Below are positions 9,990 to 18,749 of a stretch of 21,562 bases of DNA, piece after piece (the stretch's first letter is position 1; each line of letters starts with the position of its first letter). The stretch covers positions 1-21,562 of the forward strand of contig WHUZ01000230.1 of NCBI GenBank assembly GCA_015179045.1. The letters run 5' to 3'. A model generated the notes under the pieces. That model was not told the DNA's origin. It made no database searches and was given only the letters and a program-made list of their open reading frames with translations. The position numbers and the translations under genes are program-made. The stretch comes from Kalaharituber pfeilii. Its lineage: Eukaryota > Ascomycota > Pezizomycetes > Pezizales > Pezizaceae.

Positions 9990-10307
9990 TTATGTAAGTC
10001 TAATTCTTTATGCTGGGGAGAGATGTAAGTGGGCGATATCCAGTTCTTGCTATATGGTATTCAATTATGAGGCTAGCCAATGGATTTAGTCGTCAGTAGC
10101 TAGTTGGAGCCAGTAGGCCTTGTCAACCTCTTGCCACAGAAAGTCAACATTAGCATAGAGTTGTTCTTGTTGCAATTGCTGCAATGTAAGCTCGTCGTAG
10201 TAGAAATTAACCTGCTCTTTTAACTCTTACATATGAGTTAGTAGATTGTGGTCATTAGCAATTATTAGGTATATAATTAGTATGATTAGACGTTGGATAT
10301 GGAGCAT
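9990..10307 (-). pseudogene. Element B1: ORF1, small membrane/coiled-coil protein upstream of gag
   Basis: A 318-bp reading frame (ATG 10307-10305, TAA 9992-9990) homologous to the open copy in B3 (19752-20069). The hydrophobic N-terminus, with LIILIIYLIIA, is followed by a polar, Glu/Gln-rich helix including ELTLQQLQQEQL and VDFLWQEVD. Five internal stops lie at former Gln, Arg or His codons. The length and the final TAA match the other two copies exactly. Function unknown. Confidence 0.7.
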
Positions 10308-10385
10308 AGGGATAAGTAAAAGAGAAGTGGTATAATGTTAGGCTAGATGCTTCAATGTCACTAAGCAGTAGTAGTTTAGTACGAA

Positions 10386-10927
10386 TGGTATGGCTAAAGG
10401 TAAGGGATAAAGAAGAGCTAGCAAAAGGTATGCGATAGATGTAGAGTGTGAGTAAAACTTAGGACACTACTAGTATCTTAATTCTTTCTAACTAATGGCA
10501 AAAGTTGGGACTTATATATTAAGTGCTCATCATATATGACTCGTTAATAATTAATAACATGACTGTAATATAATAATACCATCTCATAAAATAGATAAGT
10601 AAATATAGAAGCAGTAACGTAATAGAAACATATAATAATACAGATTTCCCTTCCAAAACCAATAAGCAAGCAAAGCATTATCTATATTATAACCATGCAT
10701 TATTAGTAAAGGTATTGTAAGTAACATTGGTTGCTTCGTAAGTACTGTATATGTATTAGTACAATGTATGTACAAGAACCGACATACATATCTGTAAAGT
10801 AACTACTAAACAACCAAAGTGTACTATAGTTCATCTAGTATTAATTGATACATCTTAGCAAGTCTTATAATAGTATAGAGGTGGTACCTTCTTGACATTT
10901 GCTAGGTCTTTACCTTTGGCCATAACA
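10386..10927 (-). repeat. Element B1 5' LTR
   Basis: It begins on the minus strand with TGTTATGGCCAAAGG at 10927 and ends at 10386 with the inverted partner CCTTTAGCCATACCA, giving a 15-bp terminal inverted repeat with two mismatches. It aligns with the LTRs at 13490 and 19110. The flanking base run on the D side is AATAT (10928-10932); the matching duplication is outside the window. Confidence 0.85.
10457..10520 (-). promoter_or_regulatory. LTR core promoter of B1: TATA box plus start-site motif
   Basis: The minus-strand AATATATAAG box (10520-10512) is followed 33 nt later by the shared motif at 10487-10457 (AAGATACTAGTAGTGTCC). It would direct RNA synthesis toward B1 gag. Confidence 0.6.
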
Positions 10928-12530
10928 AATATACAGCAGCTGACAGATAGAGATAAGGAGAATCTACTTTACCTCTACTACCAGAATCTATACTAGAAGG
11001 CTTAGGAAGGCAACATAGATCTAGTATTATAATAGAAGAACTTCCATCTTCTCTACTAAAAAGTCAAAAGAAATCTGGAGCAGAAGGTAGCCTCTCTAGT
11101 TCTGCCTTTGAGGAAGAAAAAAAAAGAAAAAAAGAGGAAGAAAAAGGAGAAGGAAAAAAAGTAGACTATATTAAAATTGATGGAGGAATTCTTTATATGA
11201 TTTCTTAAAACAATACCTAAACAGAAGGAGACCTCAGAGGCTCCAAAACTATAATATTATAAGTTTGATCCTGAGGACTTAGAGTAGTTCTTATGGCAGT
11301 TACAAAATGTATAAGCATTGAAGAAATAAAAGTATAAGAAGAATATCACCAAGATCTGATATACTGTGAACCTTTTCCAGTATAATACTACTGACAAGTA
11401 TAAAGATTTTATAAAATAGTATGAATTCTACTACCCAAAAATTGATATTAATGTAGCTTACTAACTCTCTAGATAACAAAATACTAATTTTGACTCAAAA
11501 TGGTATCAATAAACTACATTCTGCAAAGCTCTCTGCTCTTTCTTTATAATATGAGTAGGAAGAGAATAGGCTGTTACTTAATAGTCTAAGTTGAAGTATA
11601 CCAACTGAATCAATGACTTTCTCAACTCTCTTATGAACTTTATATGGCAAACTAGATATAATGAGAAAATTATAAAAAACAAAATAGTATAAGGATTAAA
11701 CAGGAAAGTTAAACTTATATGAGTACAAACCACCTATAAACCATATAGTTTAGGTGAGCAAATAGCTCTTTTATAGCATAATAGATATAACCTAAAGAGA
11801 TTCAAGTGTCTTACTTAGTATAAGGAAAAGTCTAAGAATAAGAAGACTAAGAAGTTAAAAAACTCCTCTAACTACAAGTTTAAGGGAAAGAGGAAATGAG
11901 AAAATAAGAACTCAGACTTTAAGTCTAAGAATACTGAACTCAAAAGTATATCTAACAAGATTATTAAGAAGTAATAAAAGGCAAACACCTGTCTGAGGTA
12001 TAGTAAAGGTACTTATAAGTGGTATAAGTTTTAGAAAAAGAAGCTGGTCACTGAAAGAGTAACAATTAAGCAGAAGAAAGAAGAAAAGGAGCAGGACTCC
12101 AAAAGAGATAAGAAGAAAGAGAATATAAAGATCTCTACAGTTTTGGGTTTAAAATTAGATAAATATAGTGAAAAAATTATTAAGTTGATAGAGAGTAAAA
12201 AAGAAAAATATGAGCTACTAATAGTAAAGAGTTAATAAGACTTGGAGAAAAAAATGGTCAGGTATATTTTGCATGATATTTAATTATATCAATATATACT
12301 TATTGTACTACTATAAGGTTGTAAGTGAGTTTATGGAGACTATTTTATTAAATAAAAGAATCTCTACAAATATTAATCAAAGTATGCTTATACTTTATAT
12401 ATAGAATTAGTAGTAGTATAAGAACTACTATTAGAAGGTGTAGCCTATTTGACTAGTAAGTAGATAAAAAATCTAATAAAATCTAAGATTAGCTGAAGAT
12501 GGCTTGATTAGCTAAAATATGCAGCCATGT
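10928..12530 (+). pseudogene. Element D: gag remnant with decayed zinc knuckle
   Basis: One reading frame can be followed for about 1.6 kb despite dozens of stops, nearly all TAA, TAG or TGA at presumed Gln, Trp or Arg codons. The N-terminal part is polar (LTDRDKENLLYLYYQNLY), followed by a long Lys/Glu run (about 11110-11160) and a core reading YYKFDPEDLE, then NVxALKK, then KYKDFIK. Next come a helical region, a very Lys-rich segment and a knuckle at 11990-12031. The ATG and the LTR are not in the window. Gag identity rests on the knuckle, the basic flanks and the following protease. Confidence 0.72.
11990..12031 (+). pseudogene. Element D: decayed CCHC zinc knuckle
   Basis: The codons read C-L-R-Y-S-K-G-T-Y-K-W-Y-K-F, with exact CX2CX4HX4C spacing. 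Tyr stands at the second Cys and at His (single transitions TGT to TAT and CAT to TAT). Phe stands at the last Cys, which needs a transversion. Lys-rich sequence flanks it on both sides, as expected for nucleocapsid. Confidence 0.7.
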
Positions 12531-12699
12531 TCTAATTATAATTATATTCTCATGAATTTACCTTACTTAGACCTACTATTTCCTTCAGCTCTACTTCTCC
12601 TATTATACTAACTCACTATTGTTATATTTAGACCTATTAGGTAGGTAGTACTAGTCTGAGAAGCTAGTATTATAGTTCAAAATAAAGAAATAATATACT

Positions 12700-13090
12700 A
12701 AAATTAATACTACTAAAGTAATATACTTAGTACAATTTATTATCAAGTTAATCATTAAAGTTAAACAATAGAAAATTCCTTGCTAATTGTTATTAGATTG
12801 TAGAGCTATAAGACCAATCTTCAATAAAGAGTTTATCCAAAGTTCTAATATTCTTATTACGAAGCATGCAAAACCAATCATGGTTGAAAATATAAGTAAG
12901 CAACTAATTATAGAGGCAGAAGTATACTATACTAAGCCAGTAGAGCTAGTAATAGGAAATTATTCCAAAGTTCTAGTATATGAAGTTAGGTAAATCAAGA
13001 ATAGAGTAGATAGATACCTTCCAATCTCCTAGCTTAATAAGCATAACTCAGATATAGACTAGAAAAAAGGAACTATAAAATGGTAGAGTA
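12700..13090 (+). pseudogene. Element D: aspartic protease remnant
   Basis: The active-site segment reads LLLDCRAIRPIFNKEF with Asp at 12796-12798, corresponding to LLDSGATxxFI of retropepsin-like proteases; Ser and Gly are changed to Cys and Arg. About 75 residues later SLNKHNSDID with KKGTIKW (13027-13083, stops at two expected Trp) matches the GMPWLxxHNPxIDWxxGxIxW end of gypsy proteases. Both motifs are in the same frame, which is -1 relative to gag. A 68-codon stretch (12787-12993) is free of stops. Confidence 0.82.
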
Positions 13091-13489
13091 GTTATTGCTA
13101 GTAGTATTATCTCTTTAAAGAGTTTCAGACAAGTATTATCAACAATATTATCCTAAAAAAGGAAATATTAGATGACTCTAATATATAGATAGCTAGTTTA
13201 GTTTGATATATTAAGGATAGAAAAATGTTAAAGGACTTTTTCCTACAGTTTACCACTAGTAGGCTTACCTCTATAGTTAAGAGTAGAGTAATCAATTACT
13301 AGCTTACTTCCTATTTGACTATATAATTAAATTAGTCTCTGGAGTAGAGGTCTCATAGGAACTATTATAACCATTTTCTGAAAATAAACTTTAAGCCTTA
13401 AAAGAATAGTTCGACAAGTAAGAAGGAATAAGGAAAATTATAAAGTCCCAATTATTAGCAGAAGTATCTATCCTATTAGTATTATGGCT
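13091..13489 (+). pseudogene. Element D: protease-RT linker and first RT residues, cut by B2
   Basis: It continues in the protease frame to SHRNYYNHFLKINFKP at 13351-13398, which fits the LPPHRxYDHxI entry of gypsy RT with Ser for Pro and Tyr-Asn for Asp-His. The sequence then ends at the B2 LTR at 13490, so the polymerase blocks are absent. The remainder of D should lie beyond the end of B2, but B2 has no recognisable 3' end here. Confidence 0.6.
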
Positions 13490-14023
13490 GAAGATAAAGA
13501 CCTACTAAATATAGGAAAGATACTACCTCCATATCGTTATAAGGCTTGCTAAGATATATCTGATTAATACTAGGTGAGCCGTAGTATACTTTAGTTGTTT
13601 GTTGGTTACTTCATAGACGTGTGTGTTGGTTCTTATACGTATACTGCACTAATACATACATAATGCTTATGAAGCAACTGGCGTCGCTTACAATACCTTT
13701 ACTAATAATGCATGGTTGCAATATAGATAACGTGACACTTGCTTATTAGTTTTAGAAAGGGAATCTATATTATTATATACTTCTATTACGTTAGTACTTC
13801 TATATTTACTTATCTATTATATAAGATAGTATTATCATATTATAGTTATATTATTAACTATTGATGAGTTATGTATGATGGGCACTTAATATATAAGCCC
13901 CAGCTTTCACTATTAATTAAAAAGAATTAAGATACTAGTAATGTCCTAAGTTTTACTCAAACTCTAAGTTTATCACTTACCTTTTGCCTGCCCTTCTTTA
14001 TCACTTACCCTTTAACCATACTA
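13490..14023 (+). repeat. Element B2 5' LTR
   Basis: It begins TATTATGGCTGAAG (TGTTAC with transitions) and ends CCTTTAACCATACTA at 14023, the decayed inverted partner. Compared with B3, many TGG, TGCA and CpG sites have become TAG, TATA and TpA, the RIP pattern. Confidence 0.83.
13888..13954 (+). promoter_or_regulatory. LTR core promoter of B2: TATA box plus start-site motif
   Basis: AATATATAAG at 13888-13897 is followed about 33 nt on by AAGAATTAAGATACTAGTAA and then TGTCCTAAG (13923-13951). RIP-type changes disrupt the hairpin that is intact in B3. Confidence 0.6.
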
Positions 14024-14103
14024 TTCTTACTGGACTACTATTACTTAGCAACATTACAATGGCTGGCAGTAATATTACATTCCTCGACTTCTTTTTTATC
14101 CCT

Positions 14104-14421
14104 ATGCTCTATGTTCTACTTCTAATTATACTAATTGTATGCCTGATAATTGCTGACAATTATAACCTACTAACCTATATACAAGAACTAAGAGAGCTAA
14201 TTAATTTCTACTACAACAAGCTTAGATCATAGCAATTGCAGCAAGAATAACTCTGTGCTGATATTAACTTTCTATAGCAAGAGGTTGACGAGGTCCATCA
14301 GCTCCAACTAGCTACTGATGACCATATCTATTAGCTAGCCTCATAATTAAATACTACATAATGAGAACTAGATATCACTCACTTACATCTCTTCCTTATA
14401 TAGAGAATTAAACTTGCATAA
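14104..14421 (+). pseudogene. Element B2: ORF1, small membrane/coiled-coil protein upstream of gag
   Basis: ATG at 14104, TAA at 14419-14421, 318 bp as in B1 and B3. The hydrophobic start (MLYVLLLIILIVCLIIAD) is a likely signal anchor or transmembrane helix. A polar helical region follows, with NLLTYIQELRELINFYY and then QEVDEVHQLQLATDDH. Internal stops (TAG or TAA at Gln codons, TGA at an Arg codon) break it. Function unknown. Confidence 0.72.
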
Positions 14422-14424
14422 GCC

Positions 14425-16488
14425 ATAGTGTCAGCAGCATTGATGGACGACTGCATGGATGTCACTACCCACCTCGTGATCAATCTATTTACAACCTCTC
14501 ACTCATCATCCCCTCACCACATAAGTGATAATAAGGATGAAACCGATACCATCATCCTGAAAGCTTAGAAAATAAAGGCAAGGTACTTCAGGCAACTCAT
14601 GGTAATACACTCATAACCACAGCACCATATTACCTATACTCTATTATATACAACACCTAGAATGAGCTATAGGACTTACCACTTTAGGGTAGAAACTTTG
14701 TGGCCTGCACTCCAATGGCACCCTCTTCTCCAGTCACCTTGCTTCATAGCTACCATACCTCGAGCAATTATGGAGAAGTTAGGAGAACCATTTAGCTCCA
14801 AGAGAAAGGAAACAGTCAAATGAACCTCCTCTACAGCTAAACCTAACCTCTTAATAGGTAAACCTGCAGCCTCAATAGCCGAAGCTATCAGTTCATCTCT
14901 AGACCTCACCAATAGCTCTCTAGTATTATGTAGAGAGATACTGGAGATGAAGAAAATGTAGGAAGTAGTGAATGAAACTACCAACAAACTCAAGGAGACT
15001 ATGAAGTATGCTCAATCGGAGACTCAATAAGCACTAACAGGAGTCGTAAATCTGACTAACCAGTTTATAGCCTAGTGACAGGCAGATAATGACATCATAC
15101 TAACCAATCTGACAGCTTTAAGGGAAAGGTTTGATGCTATCACTATGGCTCAAGCTACTTAATTCAAGGATGCATTGAATAGTCGAAGCGTTCAATTTAA
15201 TAATACTCTTCTTTAACAAAAAGCCGAGCTCAAGGATTTCTTTCTAAATGAACTAAACCCCTTTATCAGTAATATGAACACTATAGGCAATATGTTAGAC
15301 CAGATCCTGAACTTCTTATATGCCCAGGACAAGAAGAAGATACCCTCTGGAATACCTTCTACTCTACCTCTGAACCCTCCAGCCTTTCCTGGTGGTAGTC
15401 CATCTCCTCCTTCAGATCCTCATAGTAGTAGTGGTGGTGGACGTACCTTTAGTAGACAGTAACCTCCCTCACTGAGGGATCTCTCTCTACCTTGGCAAGA
15501 ACTAAAAGTCCCACTCTGAATCAATATACCAACCTTTAATGGAAGATGAGACAAAGTGAATGATTTTTTCCACTACCTCGAATTATACTTCCGGATAACT
15601 AGAGATAACAGCAACCAACTTAGGCTCGACCTGCTTACTCAATGCGTGGAGAGAAAAGCATCAGACTGATGGTGAGATACCAAAGATATAGTAGCGACTT
15701 GGATAGAAGCCAAAGCACTTATTCGAGCCACCTACTCCCATCTGTAAGAAACCACCGAAGCTGTACAAAAACTCCAAAAGGCAAAATATACTGGGACTAT
15801 TATTGACTTCTTCATAGAGATCGATGAGCTCAACCAATTTGCTAAAGTACTAGACCAAGCCCTCATTACTATCGTAATACCAAATCTCAAGCTTCAAGTT
15901 CAGAACCTAATAGTAAGACACTCTCAAGTGATAACAAACTGGAAGGAGCTTAAGCTACTCACTATTTTAATCGCCAGGTATACTACTACTATATTATCCT
16001 CATATCTCTCTAGCCTCCTACAGAAAAACACTAACATCTCAACTCCCTATTCATCTTCCACTCCTTCAATATACCATACACTTTAGAACTCAAGGAACTA
16101 TGACAGTGTACCACTGCAGATCAAATAAGACCGGAGAGCTTAAGGAGAATGTGAGAAATATAGATGGAAAGGCCATGAAGAGAAGGACTGTTAGTTAGGG
16201 TAGATATACACTAAATCCAAGACTGACAATAAGTGAAAGCGAGATACAGGGACTGCTAAGACTCTTAAGAACTGGATAGAGAAAGCTTCGCAAAATAAAC
16301 AATGACAGACCGACTGAGACACCCTCCATATCACTAAGCTGGACTCCAATAGTGAAGATATCAAAGAGGAACTCAAGTCAGGAAATAAGTAGAAAGCCTT
16401 GACAGCACCTTTGGCAAAGCTCCCAAACATCACCCTCTTCTCACTACTGATATTGAATTTAAAAATCTCAGCCTCAAAGTCAGAGTGA
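14425..16488 (+). pseudogene. Element B2: gag remnant, single frame with stops
   Basis: The start codon is lost: ATA at 14425 aligns with gag ATG in B1 and B3, three nt after the ORF1 stop plus one codon. In frame follow a low-complexity region, helical segments (around 14940-15250) and a Pro/Ser/Gly linker (15340-15450). The gag core starts at about 15525 with INIPTFNGR and reads on through KVNDFFHYLELYFRIT, LRLDLLTQCVERKASD, DTKDIVATWIEAKALIRATY and a further helical region to about 15980. A knuckle lies at 16150-16191. The frame ends at TGA 16486-16488 and overlaps the protease frame. This is the most complete gag of the family in the window. Confidence 0.88.
16150..16191 (+). pseudogene. 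Element B2: CCHC zinc knuckle of gag
   Basis: The codons read C-E-K-Y-R-W-K-G-H-E-E-K-D-C: CX2CX4HX4C with Tyr at the second Cys (TGT to TAT). B1 keeps that Cys and has lost the His, so the ancestral knuckle was complete. Confidence 0.9.
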
Positions 16489-16872
16489 TCATCAATGTTG
16501 GTATATCTGCTTCTTGTGTATGGTTAGATTTGGGAAAGAGACTAGGATGGAAAAGAAGAGAAAGGCCCATCGGGGTTAGACAGGGTGATGGATCGTTGTT
16601 AAAAAAAGGAACTATAGTTATCAATACTTCTTTTTCTTTCCTTAATATTTTAGACTCCTATGGCAATAAGATGGATGGAACTTTATACTTGGATATAAAA
16701 TGTTTAGATATAGAGGATAGGGAACTTCTTTTAGGATTGTCTTAGTTCTCAAAAAAAGGTTTTTCAGTGGATTGTCCTAATCAACATTTGATTTATAATA
16801 TTTCTAGTTTAATTATTCTCTATACTCTTATTAATCTTCCTTCTATTTTTATTTTAGATTTAGATAAAAAAG
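16389..16872 (+). pseudogene. Element B2: protease-like region, cut by solo LTR C
   Basis: It is in the -1 frame relative to gag and overlaps it over about 100 nt (16389-16488). FKNLSLKVRVIINVG aligns with the expected VDTGA region but has Asn-Val-Gly, as B1 has Asn-Ile-Gly. LYLDIKCLDIEDRELLLGLS corresponds to the DLILGxxWL block. An 86-codon open stretch covers 16485-16745. ILDLDKKA ends at the insertion of solo LTR C, and the homologous reading resumes at 17534. Confidence 0.62.
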
Positions 16873-16877
16873 CTTAG
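16873..16877 (+). other. Target-site duplication of solo LTR C (left copy)
   Basis: CTTAG directly before TGTTAC. B1 has one uninterrupted copy of this site (CTTGG before GAGGAAGG), so the duplicated sequence belongs to the B pol region. Confidence 0.9.
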
Positions 16878-17048
16878 TGTTACAGCTAAGGTAAGACTTA
16901 CAGAGTCGGTTCTAGAAGTACTGCCAGACATGTATGCTCCAGATATAACTGATCACTACTAGGCAATATCTACTGGTAAATAGTGGTTGCCTACTGAAGT
17001 GTGTATTGAAGTTGTACATAGTCTACCAATATATGCATATGTATTATA

Positions 17049-17285
17049 GACTTTCCTGATATATGTTTCTATTATGTTCATGCCTTTCTGGCTATAGCAG
17101 ACCTTCCTAACACATGTCTCCATTATATTCATACCTTTCTGGGTACTACAGACCTTTCTAATACATGCCTCTATTACATTCACACCTTTCCGGCTACAAC
17201 AGACCTTTTTAATGCATGCTTCTATTATGTTCACACCTTTTCTGCTATTATAAACCTTCCTGATATGTGTTTTCTGTTACGTTTC
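17049..17285 (+). repeat. 51-bp tandem repeat in the U3 part of solo LTR C
   Basis: Four full units (17049-17099, 17100-17150, 17151-17201, 17202-17252) and a partial fifth. Each starts GACCTTYCTRAYACATG or a variant. Because 51 is a multiple of three, the minus strand is open across them as a 17-residue repeat, which I regard as incidental. Upstream of the TATA box, such repeats could be enhancer-like elements. Confidence 0.9.
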
Positions 17286-17360
17286 TCTACCTGTATGCCT
17301 TAGCATGTTTATCGTTATATTACTATCAATTGACCAGTCATGTATAATAGCCAGAAGTCT

Positions 17361-17420
17361 ATATATATAAGCTGAACAGTTAGCTAGAAGAAAATCAAGA
17401 CACAAGCAGTGTTCTAAGTT
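17361..17420 (+). promoter_or_regulatory. LTR core promoter of solo LTR C: TATA box plus start-site motif
   Basis: ATATATATAA at 17361-17370 is followed 32 nt on by AATCAAGACACAAGCAGTGT and TCTAAGTT (17393-17420), matching the element in the A and B LTRs although the surrounding sequence is not alike. Confidence 0.62.
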
Positions 17421-17533
17421 AAACTCTCACTTGATGCTCTCGCGTAACCTTTTATTGTCTGCTTTACTACCTTCGTAAACTTGGAGTTACCTCAAGAGTC
17501 ACTCTCATGAGTCCAGCAATGCCTATACTAATA

Positions 17534-17538
17534 CTTAG
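17534..17538 (+). other. Target-site duplication of solo LTR C (right copy)
   Basis: A second CTTAG, after which the B pol sequence continues (GAGAAAGAAGATATACTGC, matching GAGGAAGGAGATATACTGC of B1). Confidence 0.9.
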
Positions 17539-18420
17539 GAGAAAGAAGATATACTGCTAATAATTGATAGATGTAAACAGTACTCCTATTACAGTAAAGT
17601 TTTTTCTGAAAAATAGAGTCGTCAATTACCTCCTTATAGACTTTGAGACTACAAAATCTCACTTAATGACCCTGATGCTAAGGTACCTAATGGCCCAATA
17701 TATAAGACTATGTAGGAGGAAGATGAAGCTCTAGCAAGATACTTAGAAGAGCACCTTCCTACTGAGAAGATTCAATAGTCCTGATCAGCAGCTGACATAC
17801 TAATACTTTTTGTTTAGAAAAAGGATGAAATATTATGGTTATGTGTGGACTATCAGCAGCTTAATAAGCTTATTATTCCGAACCAATACCCTCTATTACT
17901 AATGACTAACTTCCTCGAAAAGATTTAAGGAGCCAAATGGTTTACCAAATTGGATGTCAAAAACAGCTACTACCTTATTCAAATTAAGTCTGGCAACGAA
18001 TAGAAGACTGCCTTTAAAACAAAGAAAGGCTTGTTCGAATATACCATCATACCTTACAGATTGATCAACGCTCCTGCCTTGTTCTAAGAAATGATGGATG
18101 AAATACTGAAGGATATCGACAGAGTAGTCTAGTATATTGATAATATACTATTTTATGTAGGAAGGACTAAACGGGAACACCAAAAGATAGTAGAATAAGT
18201 CCTAGCTAAGCTTGCCAAACATGGACTTGCCATCAACCTTATGAAGTCAAAATTCCATGTTAAAGAAATGATATTCCTCAACTACCTTATCAACAGGTTC
18301 AAAATCAAAATGGACCTAAAAAAACTTAGTGCTATTACTGACTAGCCTATACTAATAAAGAAGAAGCAAGTTCAAAAGTTCTTAAGTTTTGTGAATTACT
18401 ATCATCAATATTAACAAAAT
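17539..18420 (+). pseudogene. Element B2: reverse transcriptase remnant
   Basis: It resumes after the solo LTR and shows, in one frame, LPPYRL with DYKI (LPxHRPxDH), LCVDYQQLNK, WFTKLDVKNSYYLIQI, KGLFEYTIIPYRLINAPALF and QYIDNILF. The catalytic YxDD is YIDN at 18133-18144, the same change as in B1. INLMKSKFHVKEMIFLNYLI and VQKFLSFVNYY follow, at the end of RT. Homology to B1 is lost at about 18420. Stops at former Gln and Trp codons are scattered throughout. Confidence 0.93.
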
Positions 18421-18718
18421 TCCTCTATCCCAGTCCACCTGCCCCTTTCCTGGTCCATCTTGGTCACTTCCAGTCCTCTCTCCAAAGCTCTGGGTGGGCT
18501 AGGTCTAACTGGGTCCGACTCTAACTCCCTGTATGAAGCCTGGTCTCTCCTGCTATATCATCCACTGTCCGAGTCTATGCCGGTCCGCCACCCATTGTCT
18601 TGGTCTCTCCCGAGCCCACTAGGCACTTCTGTTCCACTCTTAGTTTACCCTGGTCCATACTTATCTATCCCTCACCACTGCCCAGAGGATGGCATGCGAG
18701 TAATAATATAAAAAAAAA
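18421..18718. other. CT-rich segment of unknown origin ending in an A-tract
   Basis: It has a different composition from its surroundings: C- and T-rich on the plus strand, with CpG, CpA and TpG sites largely intact, hence little sign of RIP. Variants of TGGTCC/TGGTCT recur at irregular spacing. An open frame of 83 codons (18460-18711) has no recognisable protein features. It ends in nine A (18710-18718). I cannot assign it; a short retroposon or a fragment of unique host DNA are possibilities. Confidence 0.5.
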
Positions 18719-18749
18719 GTACTTATCTATGAGATGAATACTTAGGATG

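Larger units (their letters stand above)
5847..10927 (-). mobile_element. Element B1: Ty3/gypsy retrotransposon, degraded, 3' part displaced by element A
   Basis: On the minus strand from 10927 the order is 5' LTR, ORF1, gag, protease-like region, RT, RNase H and the beginning of integrase. The element stops at 5847, where A is inserted. The rest of the integrase and the 3' LTR must lie left of the window, if they survive. B1 belongs to the same family as B2 and B3, sharing LTR, ORF1 and gag throughout. Stops are almost all TAA, TAG or TGA at former Gln, Arg or Trp codons, as RIP would give. Confidence 0.92.
10928..13489 (+). mobile_element. Element D: Ty3/gypsy fragment (gag, protease, start of RT), very AT-rich
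   Basis: A plus-strand fragment with gag in one frame (10928 to about 12530) and protease into RT in another (about 12700-13489). Both ends are cut by B-family LTRs: B1 on the left in opposite orientation, B2 on the right in the same orientation. It is by eye the most AT-rich part of the window, full of TAA and TAG codons, which suggests long exposure to RIP. Its gag and protease do not resemble those of A or B, so it is a separate family. Confidence 0.85.
16878..17533 (+). repeat. Solo LTR of family C inserted in B2 pol
   Basis: It begins TGTTACAGCTAAGG at 16878 and ends CTATACTAATA at 17533, 656 bp. It is flanked by perfect CTTAG duplications. The uninterrupted B1 sequence defines both edges to the base. 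Body and length differ from the A and B LTRs, but the TATA and start-site motif are shared. No internal C sequence is present, so this is the product of recombination between two LTRs. It contains a 51-bp tandem repeat. Confidence 0.9.
13490..18420 (+). mobile_element. Element B2: Ty3/gypsy retrotransposon, degraded, truncated after RT
   Basis: Plus-strand copy of the B family: LTR, ORF1, gag with CCHC knuckle, protease-like region, solo LTR C insertion, then RT. Homology to B1 stops at about 18420, just after the end of RT. RNase H, integrase and 3' LTR are missing and a CT-rich segment replaces them. Gag keeps a single frame for about 2 kb with only point-mutation stops. Confidence 0.92.

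Noticed and set aside
16458..16464. T TTA AAA heptamer in the gag frame within the gag-pol overlap of B2, a possible -1 slippery site
   Set aside because: B1 reads TTCAAAA at the same place, so the heptamer in B2 is probably created by a C-to-T change at CpA. It is not conserved.
16959..17234. Minus-strand 91-codon open frame with 17-residue repeats
   Set aside because: It lies wholly inside solo LTR C and results from the 51-bp repeat unit being a multiple of three.
18480..18720. tRNA-derived SINE suggested by a B-box-like GGTCCGACTCT and a terminal A-tract
   Set aside because: No convincing A box at the right spacing, no target duplication, and the match is easily due to chance in CT-rich sequence. 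Kept only as a question in the findings.
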